Assembly: GCF_009184425.1 (NCBI RefSeq)
Contig: NZ_WELG01000002.1
Span: 1-64,000, forward strand
Reading direction: 5' to 3'
Length of the DNA stretch: 64,000 nucleotides
Origin: Flagellimonas olearia
GTDB taxonomy: Bacteria; Bacteroidota; Bacteroidia; Flavobacteriales; Flavobacteriaceae
The number at the start of each line of letters is the position of its first letter. Within the stretch, counting starts at the first letter, position 1. The position numbers were made by a program, and so were the translations under genes. Below, in pieces: positions 43,033 through 52,886 of this stretch. The notes below the pieces were generated by a model. That model was not told the origin of the DNA. It did not search any database and saw only the letters and a list, made by a program, of their open reading frames with translations.

Positions 43033-44790
43033 ATGAGTTACGAATCCAATCCTATACTGGACAAATTGCCCAAACACCTCAAGCAGTTCATAAAACCGCA
43101 AAATTATGGGGACTATACCGCTATTGACCAAGCGGTTTGGCGTTATGTGATGCGCAAAAACGTGGACTATTTAAGCCGCGTGGCCCATAGTTCGTATGTG
43201 GATGGATTGAAAAAAACCGGGATTTCCATAGACCACATTCCCAATATGTACGGCATGAACCGAATCCTCAAGGAAATCGGTTGGGCCGCCGTGGCCGTGG
43301 ATGGGTTTATTCCCCCATCGGCCTTTATGGAATTCCAAGCATACAATGTGCTGGTCATTGCTTCGGATATCCGACAATTGGAAAATATTGAATACACCCC
43401 GGCGCCGGACATCATCCATGAGGGTGCGGGGCACGCTCCTATCATTGCCAATCCCGAATACGCAGAGTACCTCCGCCGTTTTGGGGAAATAGGCTGCAAG
43501 GCCATTTCCAGTGCCAAGGATTATGAACTGTACAATGCCGTTCGACACCTGAGCATCATCAAGGAGGCCCATGGCACCCCGGAAAAGGAAATCGAGGAAG
43601 CGGAAAAACACATAGAACACCTTCAAAAAAACATGGGCAAACCCAGTGAAATGGCCCTGATCAGGAATCTGCACTGGTGGACGGTGGAATACGGCCTTAT
43701 TGGCACGGTGGATACGCCTAAAATTTATGGGGCGGGATTGCTTTCCTCCATTGGCGAAAGCGCATGGTGTATGACCAACCAAGTAAAAAAAATACCCTAT
43801 TCCAATGAGGCAGCGTATACCGAGTTCGATATCACCAAACCACAGCCCCAATTGTTCGTCACGCCCGACTTTGCCTTTTTAAGTCAGGTTTTGGAGGATT
43901 TCGCCAACACCATGGCCTTGCGGAAGGGCGGACTATCGGGGGTTCAAAAATTGATTGAATCCCAAGCATTGGGCACCATTGAACTGAGTACCGGACTACA
44001 AGTTTCGGGACAGTTCCATGATGTCCTCGAGCATGAGGGCAAACCCATATACATCCAGACCAAAGGGGCAACGGCCCTGGCCTATCGCGAAAAGGAACTG
44101 GTGGGGCACAGCACGGCACAACATCCTGACGGTTTTGGCATGCCCGTGGGCAAACTGAAAGGCATCAACATTGCCATTGAGGATATGGGACCCCGTGATT
44201 TAAAAGCGTATAAAATCTACGAAGGCGAAGAAGTCTCTTTGGAGTTTGAAGGGGGCGTAAAAGTTGAAGGAACCATCATCACCGGAACCCGAAACCTCAG
44301 GGGGAAAATTCTCTTGGTAACTTTTGAGAACTGTACCGTGACCCATAATGGCAAGTTGCTGTTCGCTCCGCAATGGGGCCTTTACCATATGGCCGTGGGG
44401 CAGCACGTGGTCTCCGCTTTTAACGGTCCGGCCGATTTGGGCAGTTTTGACCTCATTACCCATGAGATTACCGAAACCACCATCAAACCCAAGAAAAGTC
44501 CAGAACGCCAACAACTGGAACTCTATTACCAACAAATCCGGGAGTTCAGGGAAGGAAAGAACACAACCATCTCCCGTAACAAGGTATTTCAGGAACTCAA
44601 GGAAAACCATCCCCATGATTGGTTGTTGCCCGTTGAGCTGTACGAATTGGCCAAAAAAGGAAACAATATTGGGTTTCAGGAAGAAATCCTATCCCATTTG
44701 GAGGATATCAAACGGAACAATCCCAAAGTGGGGCATTTGATTGATGACGGTATTCGCTTAATCGACCACAGTTTTTTGAAGGTCGATTAG
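43033..44790 (+). CDS. Aromatic amino acid hydroxylase, long flavobacterial form
   Basis: A 585-residue pterin- and iron-dependent hydroxylase. The catalytic domain (about 25-275) carries the iron site PDIIHEGAGHAP (His129 and His134) and the third ligand in LHWWTVEYGLIG (Glu219). Typical bacterial phenylalanine hydroxylases are about 260-300 residues; this protein continues with about 300 more C-terminal residues (beta-rich, LFVTPDFAFLSQVLEDFANT onward), an extension I associate with Bacteroidetes. The substrate is probably phenylalanine but tyrosine or tryptophan cannot be excluded. It overlaps the convergent DUF4230 gene by 33 bp. Confidence 0.88.
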   Translation: MSYESNPILDKLPKHLKQFIKPQNYGDYTAIDQAVWRYVMRKNVDYLSRVAHSSYVDGLKKTGISIDHIPNMYGMNRILKEIGWAAVAVDGFIPPSAFMEFQAYNVLVIASDIRQLENIEYTPAPDIIHEGAGHAPIIANPEYAEYLRRFGEIGCKAISSAKDYELYNAVRHLSIIKEAHGTPEKEIEEAEKHIEHLQKNMGKPSEMALIRNLHWWTVEYGLIGTVDTPKIYGAGLLSSIGESAWCMTNQVKKIPYSNEAAYTEFDITKPQPQLFVTPDFAFLSQVLEDFANTMALRKGGLSGVQKLIESQALGTIELSTGLQVSGQFHDVLEHEGKPIYIQTKGATALAYREKELVGHSTAQHPDGFGMPVGKLKGINIAIEDMGPRDLKAYKIYEGEEVSLEFEGGVKVEGTIITGTRNLRGKILLVTFENCTVTHNGKLLFAPQWGLYHMAVGQHVVSAFNGPADLGSFDLITHEITETTIKPKKSPERQQLELYYQQIREFREGKNTTISRNKVFQELKENHPHDWLLPVELYELAKKGNNIGFQEEILSHLEDIKRNNPKVGHLIDDGIRLIDHSFLKVD

Positions 44791-45384
44791 TTTTTCGGGA
44801 GAATCAACACTTTCATCGCCATAGACCAAGGTCCATCCCAGTGAGTTGGTGAGCACATAGATTCGGGAAAGTTCGCTCAACAGTCGGTTTTCGGCATTTT
44901 TCCTCAATGAGGAAGCTTCCACCTTTTTGGAAAGGGACACATTCACATTTCGTTTGATGGCGTTATAATCTTGCGCATTGAATGGATTGAAGTAATCCGC
45001 CGTGACATCGTAGTACTCAAAATCCGGATTGATTTTTACTTCTGGCTGCGGAATCTCCGTAATGCGAATGGTCTTGTTGGCCTCATCCATCTCATACCCA
45101 ATCTTGGATAGGTCATAACCAATGGTCACCTCGGCATTTACCACCACCAAAGCTTTTTTATTCGCCGTGACCAAGGAACCGAACAATTCCCTGGAATCCT
45201 TATAGTTGTATACTTCCACAAAGTGGCCTTCGGTCACAATGAGTTTGGAGACATTTTTCAGTTCCTGTTGGATGAGCATGGAATTCTCCTGCAATACCGT
45301 TTTCCGTTCCCGTTCATCAGCACAGGATTTGTAGATCAATACGGAGGCCAGTGCAATCACGGCCCCAATCAAAACTTTCTTCAT
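44758..45384 (-). CDS. DUF4230-family envelope protein
   Basis: A 208-residue protein with an N-terminal membrane anchor (LIGAVIALASVLIY) and the DUF4230 pattern: LIVTEGHFVEVYNYKDSREL, KKALVVVNAEVTIGYDLSKI and a C-terminal strand-rich part. The last gene of the alaS-DUF6090-GSCFA-DUF4230 run, it begins at the stop codon of GSCFA with no gap. Its 3' end overlaps the convergent hydroxylase gene by 33 bp, a tight convergent arrangement. Function unknown. Confidence 0.85.
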   Translation of the reverse strand: MKKVLIGAVIALASVLIYKSCADERERKTVLQENSMLIQQELKNVSKLIVTEGHFVEVYNYKDSRELFGSLVTANKKALVVVNAEVTIGYDLSKIGYEMDEANKTIRITEIPQPEVKINPDFEYYDVTADYFNPFNAQDYNAIKRNVNVSLSKKVEASSLRKNAENRLLSELSRIYVLTNSLGWTLVYGDESVDSPEKLIDLQKTVVD

Positions 45385-46344
45385 TTATTCGAATTTCATG
45401 AAAGGATACCTCTCTTGAAGATACGTAATTTTTGTTCGGAGCGATGTTTTGAATTTTTTGTGTGCTTCAGAATCGGGGTTGAAAGGACGGTGTTGCAATC
45501 CTTTTTGAACGCTATCGACCTCTTCCATGACCGAATAACAATCGGGGGAAATCCATACAGACTTGAACTTTTCCCAAATGTACTCCACCGCAAGTTCATT
45601 GGGGTGCACCAAATCCTTTCCGTAAAAACGGTAGTCGCGCAGCTCGTCCATCATGATTTCATAGGCAGGGAAGTAGAACATACCTCTCGACTGCGCTCGA
45701 GATAACAAAACTGAATGAAGCGAAGTGATTAAGTGTGCCTTGCTCTGTTGATTTTCCACAAAACCATCTTTCAGGTGCCTAACTGGTGACACTGTAAAAA
45801 TGATGTTTACTTTTGGATTCGCTTGTTGTACCCAATTCACCAAACGGTCCAGACTTGACCGTATCTCCTCCGTTGAAAGCAATTTTTTCACGAACTCTTT
45901 TTGGGGCACTTTATGACAATTCGCCACGGTCTTGCCCAATAATTGATGTTCATACACCCAAGCCGTTCCTAATGTGATGATCACATGGGTGGCATTTTCC
46001 AGTTCCGATTTGGTTTCTTTCAAACCCTGATTGAGATGGTTAAGCAAATCCTCGCATGAAAGTGCATTCAAATCGGAATGGGCATCAAAGCAATGCCAAA
46101 TCCCGTTTTGTTCAAACACCTCATCCAAATGATAGGTTTTACCTGACAGGGCCCGTTCCACCAAATTCTCCAGTGCAAACGGGTGAAATAGGATTCCAAA
46201 AGGGTTTTGCAGTTGTTGAAATTTGAAGTAATCCAACTTGCTTCCCATATTTTCCACAAAACAAGACCCTAAAAGCAGTATTCTACTCGAATAATCGATA
46301 GGGTATTCTGCTTTTTGAAGTGGAACGATGGTCTGTAACTTCAT
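45385..46344 (-). CDS. GSCFA-domain protein, with a REP-derived segment inside
   Basis: A 319-residue cytoplasmic protein of the GSCFA family, named for its N-terminal motif, here ILLLGSCFVENMG (about 22-34). It has VIITLGTAWVYEHQ and a C-terminal DELRDYRFYGKDLVHPNELA with the family's DxxH-like end. Family members are predicted SGNH-type hydrolases. Residues LHSVLLSRAQSRGMF (about 220-235) are encoded by a REP-type B palindrome (45684-45706, CTCTCGACTGCGCTCGAGAT), so a mobile repeat seems to have been inserted in frame. The start is at 46344; the open frame to 46548 is unlikely coding. Confidence 0.85.
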   Translation of the reverse strand: MKLQTIVPLQKAEYPIDYSSRILLLGSCFVENMGSKLDYFKFQQLQNPFGILFHPFALENLVERALSGKTYHLDEVFEQNGIWHCFDAHSDLNALSCEDLLNHLNQGLKETKSELENATHVIITLGTAWVYEHQLLGKTVANCHKVPQKEFVKKLLSTEEIRSSLDRLVNWVQQANPKVNIIFTVSPVRHLKDGFVENQQSKAHLITSLHSVLLSRAQSRGMFYFPAYEIMMDELRDYRFYGKDLVHPNELAVEYIWEKFKSVWISPDCYSVMEEVDSVQKGLQHRPFNPDSEAHKKFKTSLRTKITYLQERYPFMKFE

Positions 46345-46355
46345 GGAAAAGGGTT

Positions 46356-47012
46356 TTATCTGCAATCCTTGATATTTTGGAGCATGTCCCGGTATTGCTT
46401 TTCCAACTGTTCCTCCAGTTGCTTCAAGATGCCCAGGGTACGCACCAAATCCTTCATGGATGTATTGCGCAAGGCTTCCGTGGCCTTGTTCAATTCGTTT
46501 TTCACCAAATCTTGGGTATTGTACAGGGATTGCAGATCGTACAGGCAATCATAGCCAAACTCATGGAATATCCCAGTGGATTTAGAGATTTCCCATGCAA
46601 TACTGCTCAAATCGGTGATCTCTAGATTGATGTAGGAATCGATTCGATAGGCATACTGGCCGTCACTGACTTCGGTAGAGTCCACTTCCCGGATATACTC
46701 AGGATATTTTTCTCGAAGCTTCCCCATGGTCTCAGGGGAGGCAACAAACCGTCCATCTTCAGCCTCTAGGGCATCAAAATCAGAAAAAAAGGAAGGGATT
46801 TTTTGGTTCACCTCATGGTCTTTTACCAATTGATCCAAATTGGCCTTGATCTCCCCTTCAATCTTTTCCAAGGCCACCACCTTGTCCTTTTCCATACTTT
46901 TGGAAGTATTCCAATTGTTGAACCAAATGGCCAGATTGATACCCACAAACAATAGGAAAATCTCTCCGAAGATGTATTTCCAATTGATGTTTTTTATGTT
47001 GAAGAAGCCCAT
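46356..47012 (-). CDS. DUF6090-family membrane-anchored protein
   Basis: A 218-residue protein with one N-terminal transmembrane helix (IFGEIFLLFVGINLAIWFNN), the diagnostic start of the Bacteroidetes DUF6090 family, followed by a helical, mostly acidic cytoplasmic or periplasmic part (MEKDKVVALEKIEGEIKANL). It lies 2 bp after alaS and 11 bp before the GSCFA gene on the minus strand, so it belongs to the alaS transcript. No function is known. Confidence 0.85.
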   Translation of the reverse strand: MGFFNIKNINWKYIFGEIFLLFVGINLAIWFNNWNTSKSMEKDKVVALEKIEGEIKANLDQLVKDHEVNQKIPSFFSDFDALEAEDGRFVASPETMGKLREKYPEYIREVDSTEVSDGQYAYRIDSYINLEITDLSSIAWEISKSTGIFHEFGYDCLYDLQSLYNTQDLVKNELNKATEALRNTSMKDLVRTLGILKQLEEQLEKQYRDMLQNIKDCR

Positions 47013-47014
47013 GC

Positions 47015-49639
47015 TTACGTTGTTGTCCTGATCATCTCTTCGGCATTTGCCAAAGCGACCGGAATGCCTTCGGGATTTTTACCCCCGGCAGTGGCGAAGA
47101 ACGGTTGTCCGCCCCCACCTCCTTGGATGTGCTTGCCCAGTTCGCGGACTATGCTCCCAGCATTCAGTCCCTTGTTGGACGCCAAATCCTTGGAAATGTA
47201 ACACGAAAGCAACGCTTTTCCGTCATTTTCAGCAGCGAGCAATAGGAATACATCCGAAACTTGCCCTCCAATCTCAAACGAAAGGTCCTTGATACCAGCC
47301 GCATCCAAGTCCACCTTTTTGGCCAAAAACTGAACACCATTGATGTCCTTCAACTCGGAAATCAATTCGTTTTTGAGTCCTTTGGCCTTATCTTTCAACA
47401 ACTGCTCCACCTGCTTTTTAAGGGCTGTATTTTCTTCCTGCAACCCAGCAACCGCCTTTACGGGATCTTGGGCATTGCTCAACAGATCTTTGATTTCATA
47501 AAGCATGCGATTGTTCTGGAAGTAGAAATCCTTGGCCGCATCGGAGGTGATGGCCTCTATCCTACGAATTCCTGCCGCAACGGCCCCCTCAGAAACAATT
47601 TTGAAATGCCAGATATCACCAGTATTCTTTACGTGGGTCCCACCACACAGTTCTATGGATTGTCCAAAACGGACCGTACGGACGGTATCGCCATATTTTT
47701 CACCGAAAAGTGCCATGGCACCTTGCTCCATGGCCTCCTTGATGGGTATATTCCTATTTTCCTCAAAGGGCAATTGGCCTTCAATACGGGCATTCACAAA
47801 GTTTTCCACATCACGCAGTTCCTTGGTAGTCAACTTTGAGAAGTGGGAGAAATCAAATCGAAGGTATTTGGAGTGGACGGCAGATCCTTTCTGTTCCACA
47901 TGGTCACCCAAAACCTCACGAAGGGCTTGGTGCAACAAATGCGTTGCGGTATGGTTGCTTGCGGTACGCCAGCGCTGTTTTTTATCCACTACGGCCTTAA
48001 AGCTTCCTGAAACATCTTTGGGAAGACCGTCGGCAAAATGGACAATTTCATTGTTCTCTCTTTTGGTGTCGACGATATAGGTGACGTCTCCATTGGAAGC
48101 CTCCAGATACCCTTTGTCGCCTACCTGCCCTCCTCCTTCGGCATAGAACGGGGTAAGATTGAACACGAGTTGGTATTGATCCCCTTCCTTTTTGCTGGTC
48201 ACCTTTCTATATTTTACCAACTTTACGGTTGCCTCAAGGCTATCGTAACCAATAAATTCCTGTTCGGAATCCTGCATCAGTACTGTCCAATCATCCTTGG
48301 AAACCTCGGATGCGGCACGGGAGCGGTCTTTTTGGGCTTTCAAGGCCTTTTCAAATCCTTCCACATCCAATTGATAGCCTTTTTCCTCCAAAATCAAGGA
48401 AGTAAGGTCGATGGGAAATCCGAAGGTGTCATACAATTCGAAAGCCTTTTCCCCAGAAACGGTTTTGTTTTTTGAAGACTTGATGACCGAATCCAACAAT
48501 ACCAATCCTTGCTCCAACGTACCCAAAAAGGAATTTTCCTCCTCCTTGATCACATTCTCGATCAATTGGCGGTGTTTGGAAAGCTCGGGAAAGGCTTTTC
48601 CCATACTTTCCACCAAAACGTTCACCAACCGGTAGATAAAAGGTTGCTTGGTCCCCAAGAAGGTAAAGCCATAACGGATGGCCCTACGAAGTATCCTTCG
48701 TATAACATACCCAGCTCCTGTATTGCTCGGCAACTGCCCATCGGCAATGGCAAAGGCCACTGCCCGGATATGGTCTGCCACTACCCTAATGGCTATGTCC
48801 GTCTCTTCATTCTTCCCATATTTTTGACCTGTAATCGTATCAATTTCACGAATAAGGGGGGTAAATACATCGGTATCGTAATTGGATTTCACTCCTTGCA
48901 ATGCCATACACAGGCGTTCAAAGCCCATTCCGGTATCAATATGCTTTTCGGGGAGGTCCTCCAAATCACCATTGGCCTTTCGATTATACTGTATGAATAC
49001 CAAGTTCCAGATTTCCACCACAAGTGGGTCATCTTGGTTGACCAGCGATGCGCCGGGAACTTTTGCTTTTTCTTCTTTGGAACGAAGGTCCACATGGATT
49101 TCGGAACAGGGGCCACAGGGACCTTGATCTCCCATTTCCCAGAAATTGTCCTTTTTGTTCCCCATGATGATGCGGTCCTCGGGCACTATGGCCTTCCACA
49201 GACCATAGGCTTCCTTGTCCATTTCCAATTGATCGGCGTCCTTACTGCCTTCAAAAACGGAAACATACAGACTGTCCTTATCAATTTTGTATACCTCGGT
49301 CAACAATTCCCAAGCCCATTGGATGGCCTCTTTTTTGAAGTAATCGCCAAAACTCCAGTTGCCCAACATCTCGAACATGGTATGGTGGTAGGTATCCTTG
49401 CCCACTTCTTCCAAATCGTTGTGCTTACCGCTTACCCGAAGACACTTTTGGGTATCCGTAACCCGTTTTGACTTTGGGACGGTGTTTCCCAAGAAAAACT
49501 CCTTAAACTGGTTCATACCCGCATTGGTGAACATCAACGTGGGGTCATTCTTCATCACCATGGGTGCGGAAGGCACTATTTTGTGGTTTTTCTCTTTGAA
49601 AAAGTTTAAAAATTGGTTTCTAACTTCTTGGGATGTCAT
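47015..49639 (-). CDS. alaS: Alanyl-tRNA synthetase
   Basis: Charges tRNA-Ala and clears mischarged Ser/Gly. An 874-residue four-domain enzyme: aminoacylation core (1-430) with [38 protein letters not shown] and [15 protein letters not shown]; a tRNA-recognition helical part (430-560); the editing domain with [18 protein letters not shown] and the zinc site in CGGTHV; and the C-terminal oligomerisation/Ala-rich domain ending [17 protein letters not shown], which includes a short Gly-Gly-rich stretch ([13 protein letters not shown]). The start codon is ATG at 49639; it is divergent from the peptidase gene. Confidence 0.97.
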   Translation of the reverse strand: MTSQEVRNQFLNFFKEKNHKIVPSAPMVMKNDPTLMFTNAGMNQFKEFFLGNTVPKSKRVTDTQKCLRVSGKHNDLEEVGKDTYHHTMFEMLGNWSFGDYFKKEAIQWAWELLTEVYKIDKDSLYVSVFEGSKDADQLEMDKEAYGLWKAIVPEDRIIMGNKKDNFWEMGDQGPCGPCSEIHVDLRSKEEKAKVPGASLVNQDDPLVVEIWNLVFIQYNRKANGDLEDLPEKHIDTGMGFERLCMALQGVKSNYDTDVFTPLIREIDTITGQKYGKNEETDIAIRVVADHIRAVAFAIADGQLPSNTGAGYVIRRILRRAIRYGFTFLGTKQPFIYRLVNVLVESMGKAFPELSKHRQLIENVIKEEENSFLGTLEQGLVLLDSVIKSSKNKTVSGEKAFELYDTFGFPIDLTSLILEEKGYQLDVEGFEKALKAQKDRSRAASEVSKDDWTVLMQDSEQEFIGYDSLEATVKLVKYRKVTSKKEGDQYQLVFNLTPFYAEGGGQVGDKGYLEASNGDVTYIVDTKRENNEIVHFADGLPKDVSGSFKAVVDKKQRWRTASNHTATHLLHQALREVLGDHVEQKGSAVHSKYLRFDFSHFSKLTTKELRDVENFVNARIEGQLPFEENRNIPIKEAMEQGAMALFGEKYGDTVRTVRFGQSIELCGGTHVKNTGDIWHFKIVSEGAVAAGIRRIEAITSDAAKDFYFQNNRMLYEIKDLLSNAQDPVKAVAGLQEENTALKKQVEQLLKDKAKGLKNELISELKDINGVQFLAKKVDLDAAGIKDLSFEIGGQVSDVFLLLAAENDGKALLSCYISKDLASNKGLNAGSIVRELGKHIQGGGGGQPFFATAGGKNPEGIPVALANAEEMIRTTT

Positions 49640-49663
49640 TGCGATTGCTAGGGTTTTCTTAAA

Positions 49664-49697
49664 TTTAACACTTTAAGCAAAACAATTTTTATATTTG
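49664..49697 (+). promoter_or_regulatory. Promoter of the peptidase-MerR-LemA-TPM operon
   Basis: TATATTTG (49690-49697) matches the TAnnTTTG -7 box, with a TTTA -33-like element ending about 20 bp upstream. It lies 47 bp before the ATG of the peptidase gene, in the gap divergent from alaS. Confidence 0.6.
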
Positions 49698-49743
49698 CTT
49701 GTTTTGATAAAAAGAGTGAGCAAAAATAGGATAAAATCCATTC

Positions 49744-50721
49744 ATGTCTAAAGTTAAGTACTATTACGACCCGGATACGCTTTCCTATAGAAAGATCGAA
49801 CCGAAGAAATCCAAGAAATATAGGAATCTCTTCCTATTTCTATTGGGTTCTGCCTTGTTCGGCTTTCTTGGCCTTATCATTCTGTTGAACACCCGATGGG
49901 TGAACACTCCCAAAGAGCTTTCATTGGAACGCGAAGTGCGGAACTACGAGCTTCAATTTGAGATTTTGGGCAAGAAGATGGAGCAAATGGAGCAGGTATT
50001 GGCCAATATTGAAGATCGCGACAACAATATCTACCGCCTTTATTTTGAGGCCAACCCTATCCCTGAAGAACAGCGCAGGGCCGGTTTTGGGGGAATCAAC
50101 CGATACAAATCCCTGGAAGGTTTCAACAACTCCGAGATCATTACCAACGCTACTAAACGTTTGGACATCATCCAAAAACAGATGGTGATCCAGTCCAAGT
50201 CTTTGGATGAAATTGCCAAACTGGCCGAGGAAAAAGAAAAATTACTGGCGGCCATCCCTGCCATTCAGCCTGTGAGCAACAAAGACCTAACCCGAATGGC
50301 CTCCGGTTATGGATGGCGTTCCGACCCTTTTACCAAAGCCCGTAAGATGCACTGGGGAATGGATTTCACCGCGCCACGCGGAACCCCAATCTATGCATCG
50401 GGAGATGGAAAGGTAACCCGTGCGGACAACAGATCTTCCGGTTACGGAAAACATATCCGAATTGATCATGGATATGGCTACGTTTCCTTGTATGCACACA
50501 TGAGCAAGTATAATGCCACCGTAGGCCAAAAGGTCAAGCGAGGCGATCTTATCGGTTTTGTGGGAAATACAGGACGTTCCGAAGCCCCTCACCTTCACTA
50601 CGAGGTCTTCAAGGACGGTGAGCGCATCAACCCCATTAACTTCTATTATGGAAGTTTAACGGCGGAAGAGTTTGAAAACATGCTCAAGTTCGCCAATCAA
50701 GAGAACCAATCCCTGGATTAA
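49744..50721 (+). CDS. M23-family (LytM) metallopeptidase with membrane anchor
   Basis: A 325-residue single-pass membrane protein. Residues 1-30 are cytoplasmic and basic (YYYDPDTLSYRKIEPKKSKK), and a transmembrane helix lies at about 31-53. A coiled-coil stalk (about 57-175) is followed by the LytM catalytic domain with HWGMDFTAPRGTPIYASGDG (the H-x3-D zinc site) and SEAPHLHYEV (the H-x-H site). These enzymes cut peptidoglycan cross-bridges. Both zinc motifs are intact, so it is probably active. Its stop overlaps the next ATG by one base. Confidence 0.95.
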   Translation: MSKVKYYYDPDTLSYRKIEPKKSKKYRNLFLFLLGSALFGFLGLIILLNTRWVNTPKELSLEREVRNYELQFEILGKKMEQMEQVLANIEDRDNNIYRLYFEANPIPEEQRRAGFGGINRYKSLEGFNNSEIITNATKRLDIIQKQMVIQSKSLDEIAKLAEEKEKLLAAIPAIQPVSNKDLTRMASGYGWRSDPFTKARKMHWGMDFTAPRGTPIYASGDGKVTRADNRSSGYGKHIRIDHGYGYVSLYAHMSKYNATVGQKVKRGDLIGFVGNTGRSEAPHLHYEVFKDGERINPINFYYGSLTAEEFENMLKFANQENQSLD

Positions 50722-51050
50722 TGTACGTAGACCTTCCCGAAAAACGGTACTATGGCATTGGCGAAGTGGCCAAGGCCTTTGGGGTGAACACTTCCTTGAT
50801 TCGTTTTTGGGAAAAAGAGTTTGATGTACTCCAACCCAAAAAAAATGCCAAGGGCAACCGCAAGTTTACCCCCCAGGACATCCATAACCTACAATTGATC
50901 TATCATTTGGTCAAGGAACGTGGTTTTACGCTGGATGGTGCCAAAACACATTTAAAGGAAGAGAAGCAAAAGACCCTTTCCACCTTTGAGGTCATCCAAA
51001 AGTTGCAAAAGGTCAAAGCCGAGCTTATTAAGATTAAAGAACAACTATAA
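50721..51050 (+). CDS. MerR-family transcriptional regulator
   Basis: A 109-residue MerR-type protein. The winged HTH begins KRYYGIGEVAKAFGVNTSLI and continues RFWEKEFDVLQPKKNAKGNR, KFTPQDIHNLQLI. A C-terminal helix with coiled-coil character follows. It lacks the metal-binding cysteines of metal-sensing members, so its signal is unknown. The first base of its ATG overlaps the peptidase stop, and LemA follows after 16 bp. This MerR/M23/LemA arrangement recurs in Flavobacteriaceae. Confidence 0.92.
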   Translation: MYVDLPEKRYYGIGEVAKAFGVNTSLIRFWEKEFDVLQPKKNAKGNRKFTPQDIHNLQLIYHLVKERGFTLDGAKTHLKEEKQKTLSTFEVIQKLQKVKAELIKIKEQL

Positions 51051-51066
51051 CACAAAACCATAGAAC

Positions 51067-51666
51067 ATGAAAAAAGGTATCATCGCCATTATCATCCTAA
51101 TTGTATTGGGGGTAATCATAGGAGGTTGGTATGTCCGTACCAATAATATGTTGGTTGATATGAAAGGTCAGGCCACTAAGCAATGGGCCAATGTGGAAAG
51201 TTCGTATCAACGAAGAAGTGATCTTATCGGAAATTTAGTGAAGACGGTCCAGGGTGCTGCCGATTTTGAGCGGGAGACCCTTACCGATGTTATCGAGGCA
51301 AGGGCCAAGGCCACTTCGACCACGATAGATGCCAATAATTTGACTGCAGCACAATTGGCCGAATTCCAGCAGGCCCAAACGGGTCTTTCCTCCGCTTTGT
51401 CCCGACTTTTGGTGACCGTGGAGCGCTATCCGGAACTCAAGGCCAACCAAAACTTTCTGGAATTACAATCGCAGCTTGAGGGGACGGAGAACCGGATCAA
51501 TGTGGAGCGGAACCGATTCAATGATCTGGCCGGGGAATACAATATCAAGATCAAGCAGATTCCCACCAATATTATTGCCAGTTTGGCCAATTTTGACGAA
51601 ATGGCCTTGTTCGCTTCCAATCCAGGAGCTGAAAATGCTCCGGACGTCAACTTCGATTTTGAATAG
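51067..51666 (+). CDS. lemA: LemA-family protein
   Basis: A 199-residue protein with an N-terminal transmembrane helix (IIAIIILIVLGVIIGGWYV) and a helical LemA domain: DMKGQATKQWANVESSYQRR, DLIGNLVKTVQGAADFERET, then ERYPELKANQNFLELQSQLEGTEN and RFNDLAGEYNIKIKQIPTNI. LemA proteins are inner-membrane anchored and usually encoded beside TPM-domain genes, as here. They are implicated in membrane stress and in controlling TPM proteins. Its 3' end is 2 bp from the next gene. Confidence 0.95.
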   Translation: MKKGIIAIIILIVLGVIIGGWYVRTNNMLVDMKGQATKQWANVESSYQRRSDLIGNLVKTVQGAADFERETLTDVIEARAKATSTTIDANNLTAAQLAEFQQAQTGLSSALSRLLVTVERYPELKANQNFLELQSQLEGTENRINVERNRFNDLAGEYNIKIKQIPTNIIASLANFDEMALFASNPGAENAPDVNFDFE

Positions 51667-51668
51667 AC

Positions 51669-52106
51669 ATGTCGTATGTAGAGGAATTTTTAACAGCAGA
51701 GGAGGAGCAAGAGATTATCAATGCCATTGTTGAAGCCGAGAAAAACACCTCTGGTGAAGTTCGTGTGCATATTGAAGCCACTTCCAAAATAGATCATTTC
51801 AGCAGGGCCCAACAGCTATTCCATTTCCTAAAAATGGATAATACCAAGGAAGCCAACGGCGTACTCATCTATGTGGCCGTGGATGACAAAAAGTTTGTGA
51901 TCTATGGCGATAAGGGCATTGACCGCGCCGTACCAAAAGGGTTTTGGGACAGCACCAAAGACACTATGGCATCCCACTTTAAAAATGGAAACTTTAAACA
52001 GGGGATTGTAGAGGGTGTATTGACCGCTGGAAAGGAATTGGAGGCCCATTTTCCATGGGACCATAACGACACGAACGAATTGAGCGATGCCATATCCAAA
52101 GGGTAG
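51669..52106 (+). CDS. TPM-domain protein, small form
   Basis: A 145-residue soluble TPM (YgcG-like) domain protein: FLTAEEEQEIINAIVEAEKN, TSGEVRVHIEATSKIDHFSR, and the strand-rich VLIYVAVDDKKFVIYGDKGI, then FKQGIVEGVLTAGKELEAHF. It has no signal peptide or C-terminal anchor. The family binds calcium in some members and is linked to membrane-protein maintenance. It overlaps the next, larger TPM gene by 20 bp, which suggests translational coupling. Confidence 0.9.
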   Translation: MSYVEEFLTAEEEQEIINAIVEAEKNTSGEVRVHIEATSKIDHFSRAQQLFHFLKMDNTKEANGVLIYVAVDDKKFVIYGDKGIDRAVPKGFWDSTKDTMASHFKNGNFKQGIVEGVLTAGKELEAHFPWDHNDTNELSDAISKG

Positions 52107-52878
52107 CCTTCTTATACTTGCTTTTTTAAGTTTTACCCTGTCATGGGGTCAATTCACCATACCCGAAAAACCCCAAAAACAGACCAGCGTATACGACTAT
52201 GTAAATCTGCTTTCCGCACCCCAAAGCCAAGCTTTGGAGCAAAAGCTTATTCGATATTCGGACAGTACTTCCACACAGATTGTCATCGCCATTATTAGCT
52301 CCACCGAAGGAGAGAACATTAACTATTTGGGCGCCCAATGGGGACAAAAATGGGGCATTGGACAAGCGGATAAGGACAATGGCGTGTTGGTACTTTTGGC
52401 CCGGGACGACCGAAGAATCGCCATTAATACCGGATATGGCGTAGAAGGTTCCTTGACAGACCTTATGTCAAAACGCATTATTGAATCCATCATCATCCCT
52501 GAATTTAAACGAGGGGACTATTACAGTGGTCTGGACAAAGGGGCCGATGCCATTTTTCAGGTCCTGAACGGGGAGTTTACGGAAGACCGCACCTTTGGAA
52601 ACAACCCAGGGTTTCCTTTCAAGGCCCTGTTCCCTTTTATCATTTTCATTGTTATCCTAATCATTCTTTGGAGTAGAAAGAACAACAACAATGGCAGAGG
52701 GGGCGGACGCCGTGGCAGCGGTCTAGACATTTGGGACATGATCATCCTCAGCAACATGGGCCGAAGTTCTGGTTCCTCCGGGGGCTTTGGAAGCGGTGGT
52801 GGATTCAGTGGAGGCGGTTTTGGTGGCGGCTTCGGAGGCGGAGGCTTTGGCGGAGGCGGTGCTTCCGGCGGATGGTAA
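52087..52878 (+). CDS. TPM-domain membrane protein with Gly-rich tail
   Basis: A 263-residue protein with a signal peptide (1-22, ends LSWGQ) and an exported TPM domain (about 35-180): SVYDYVNLLSAPQSQALEQK, STQIVIAIISSTEGENINYL, GVLVLLARDDRRIAINTGYG. A transmembrane helix follows (ALFPFIIFIVILIILWS, about 178-195), then a Gly/Ser-rich cytoplasmic tail ending GGGGFGGGGASGGW-like repeats. This is the YgcG type. It starts inside the previous gene and closes the operon; the next gene converges 8 bp away. Confidence 0.92.
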   Translation: MPYPKGSLLILAFLSFTLSWGQFTIPEKPQKQTSVYDYVNLLSAPQSQALEQKLIRYSDSTSTQIVIAIISSTEGENINYLGAQWGQKWGIGQADKDNGVLVLLARDDRRIAINTGYGVEGSLTDLMSKRIIESIIIPEFKRGDYYSGLDKGADAIFQVLNGEFTEDRTFGNNPGFPFKALFPFIIFIVILIILWSRKNNNNGRGGGRRGSGLDIWDMIILSNMGRSSGSSGGFGSGGGFSGGGFGGGFGGGGFGGGGASGGW

Positions 52879-52886
52879 AAAATCCA

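Noticed and set aside
45685..45710. Frameshift or pseudogene in the GSCFA gene caused by the repeat
   Set aside because: The frame stays open and the conserved DELRDYRFYGKDLVHPNE block follows normally.
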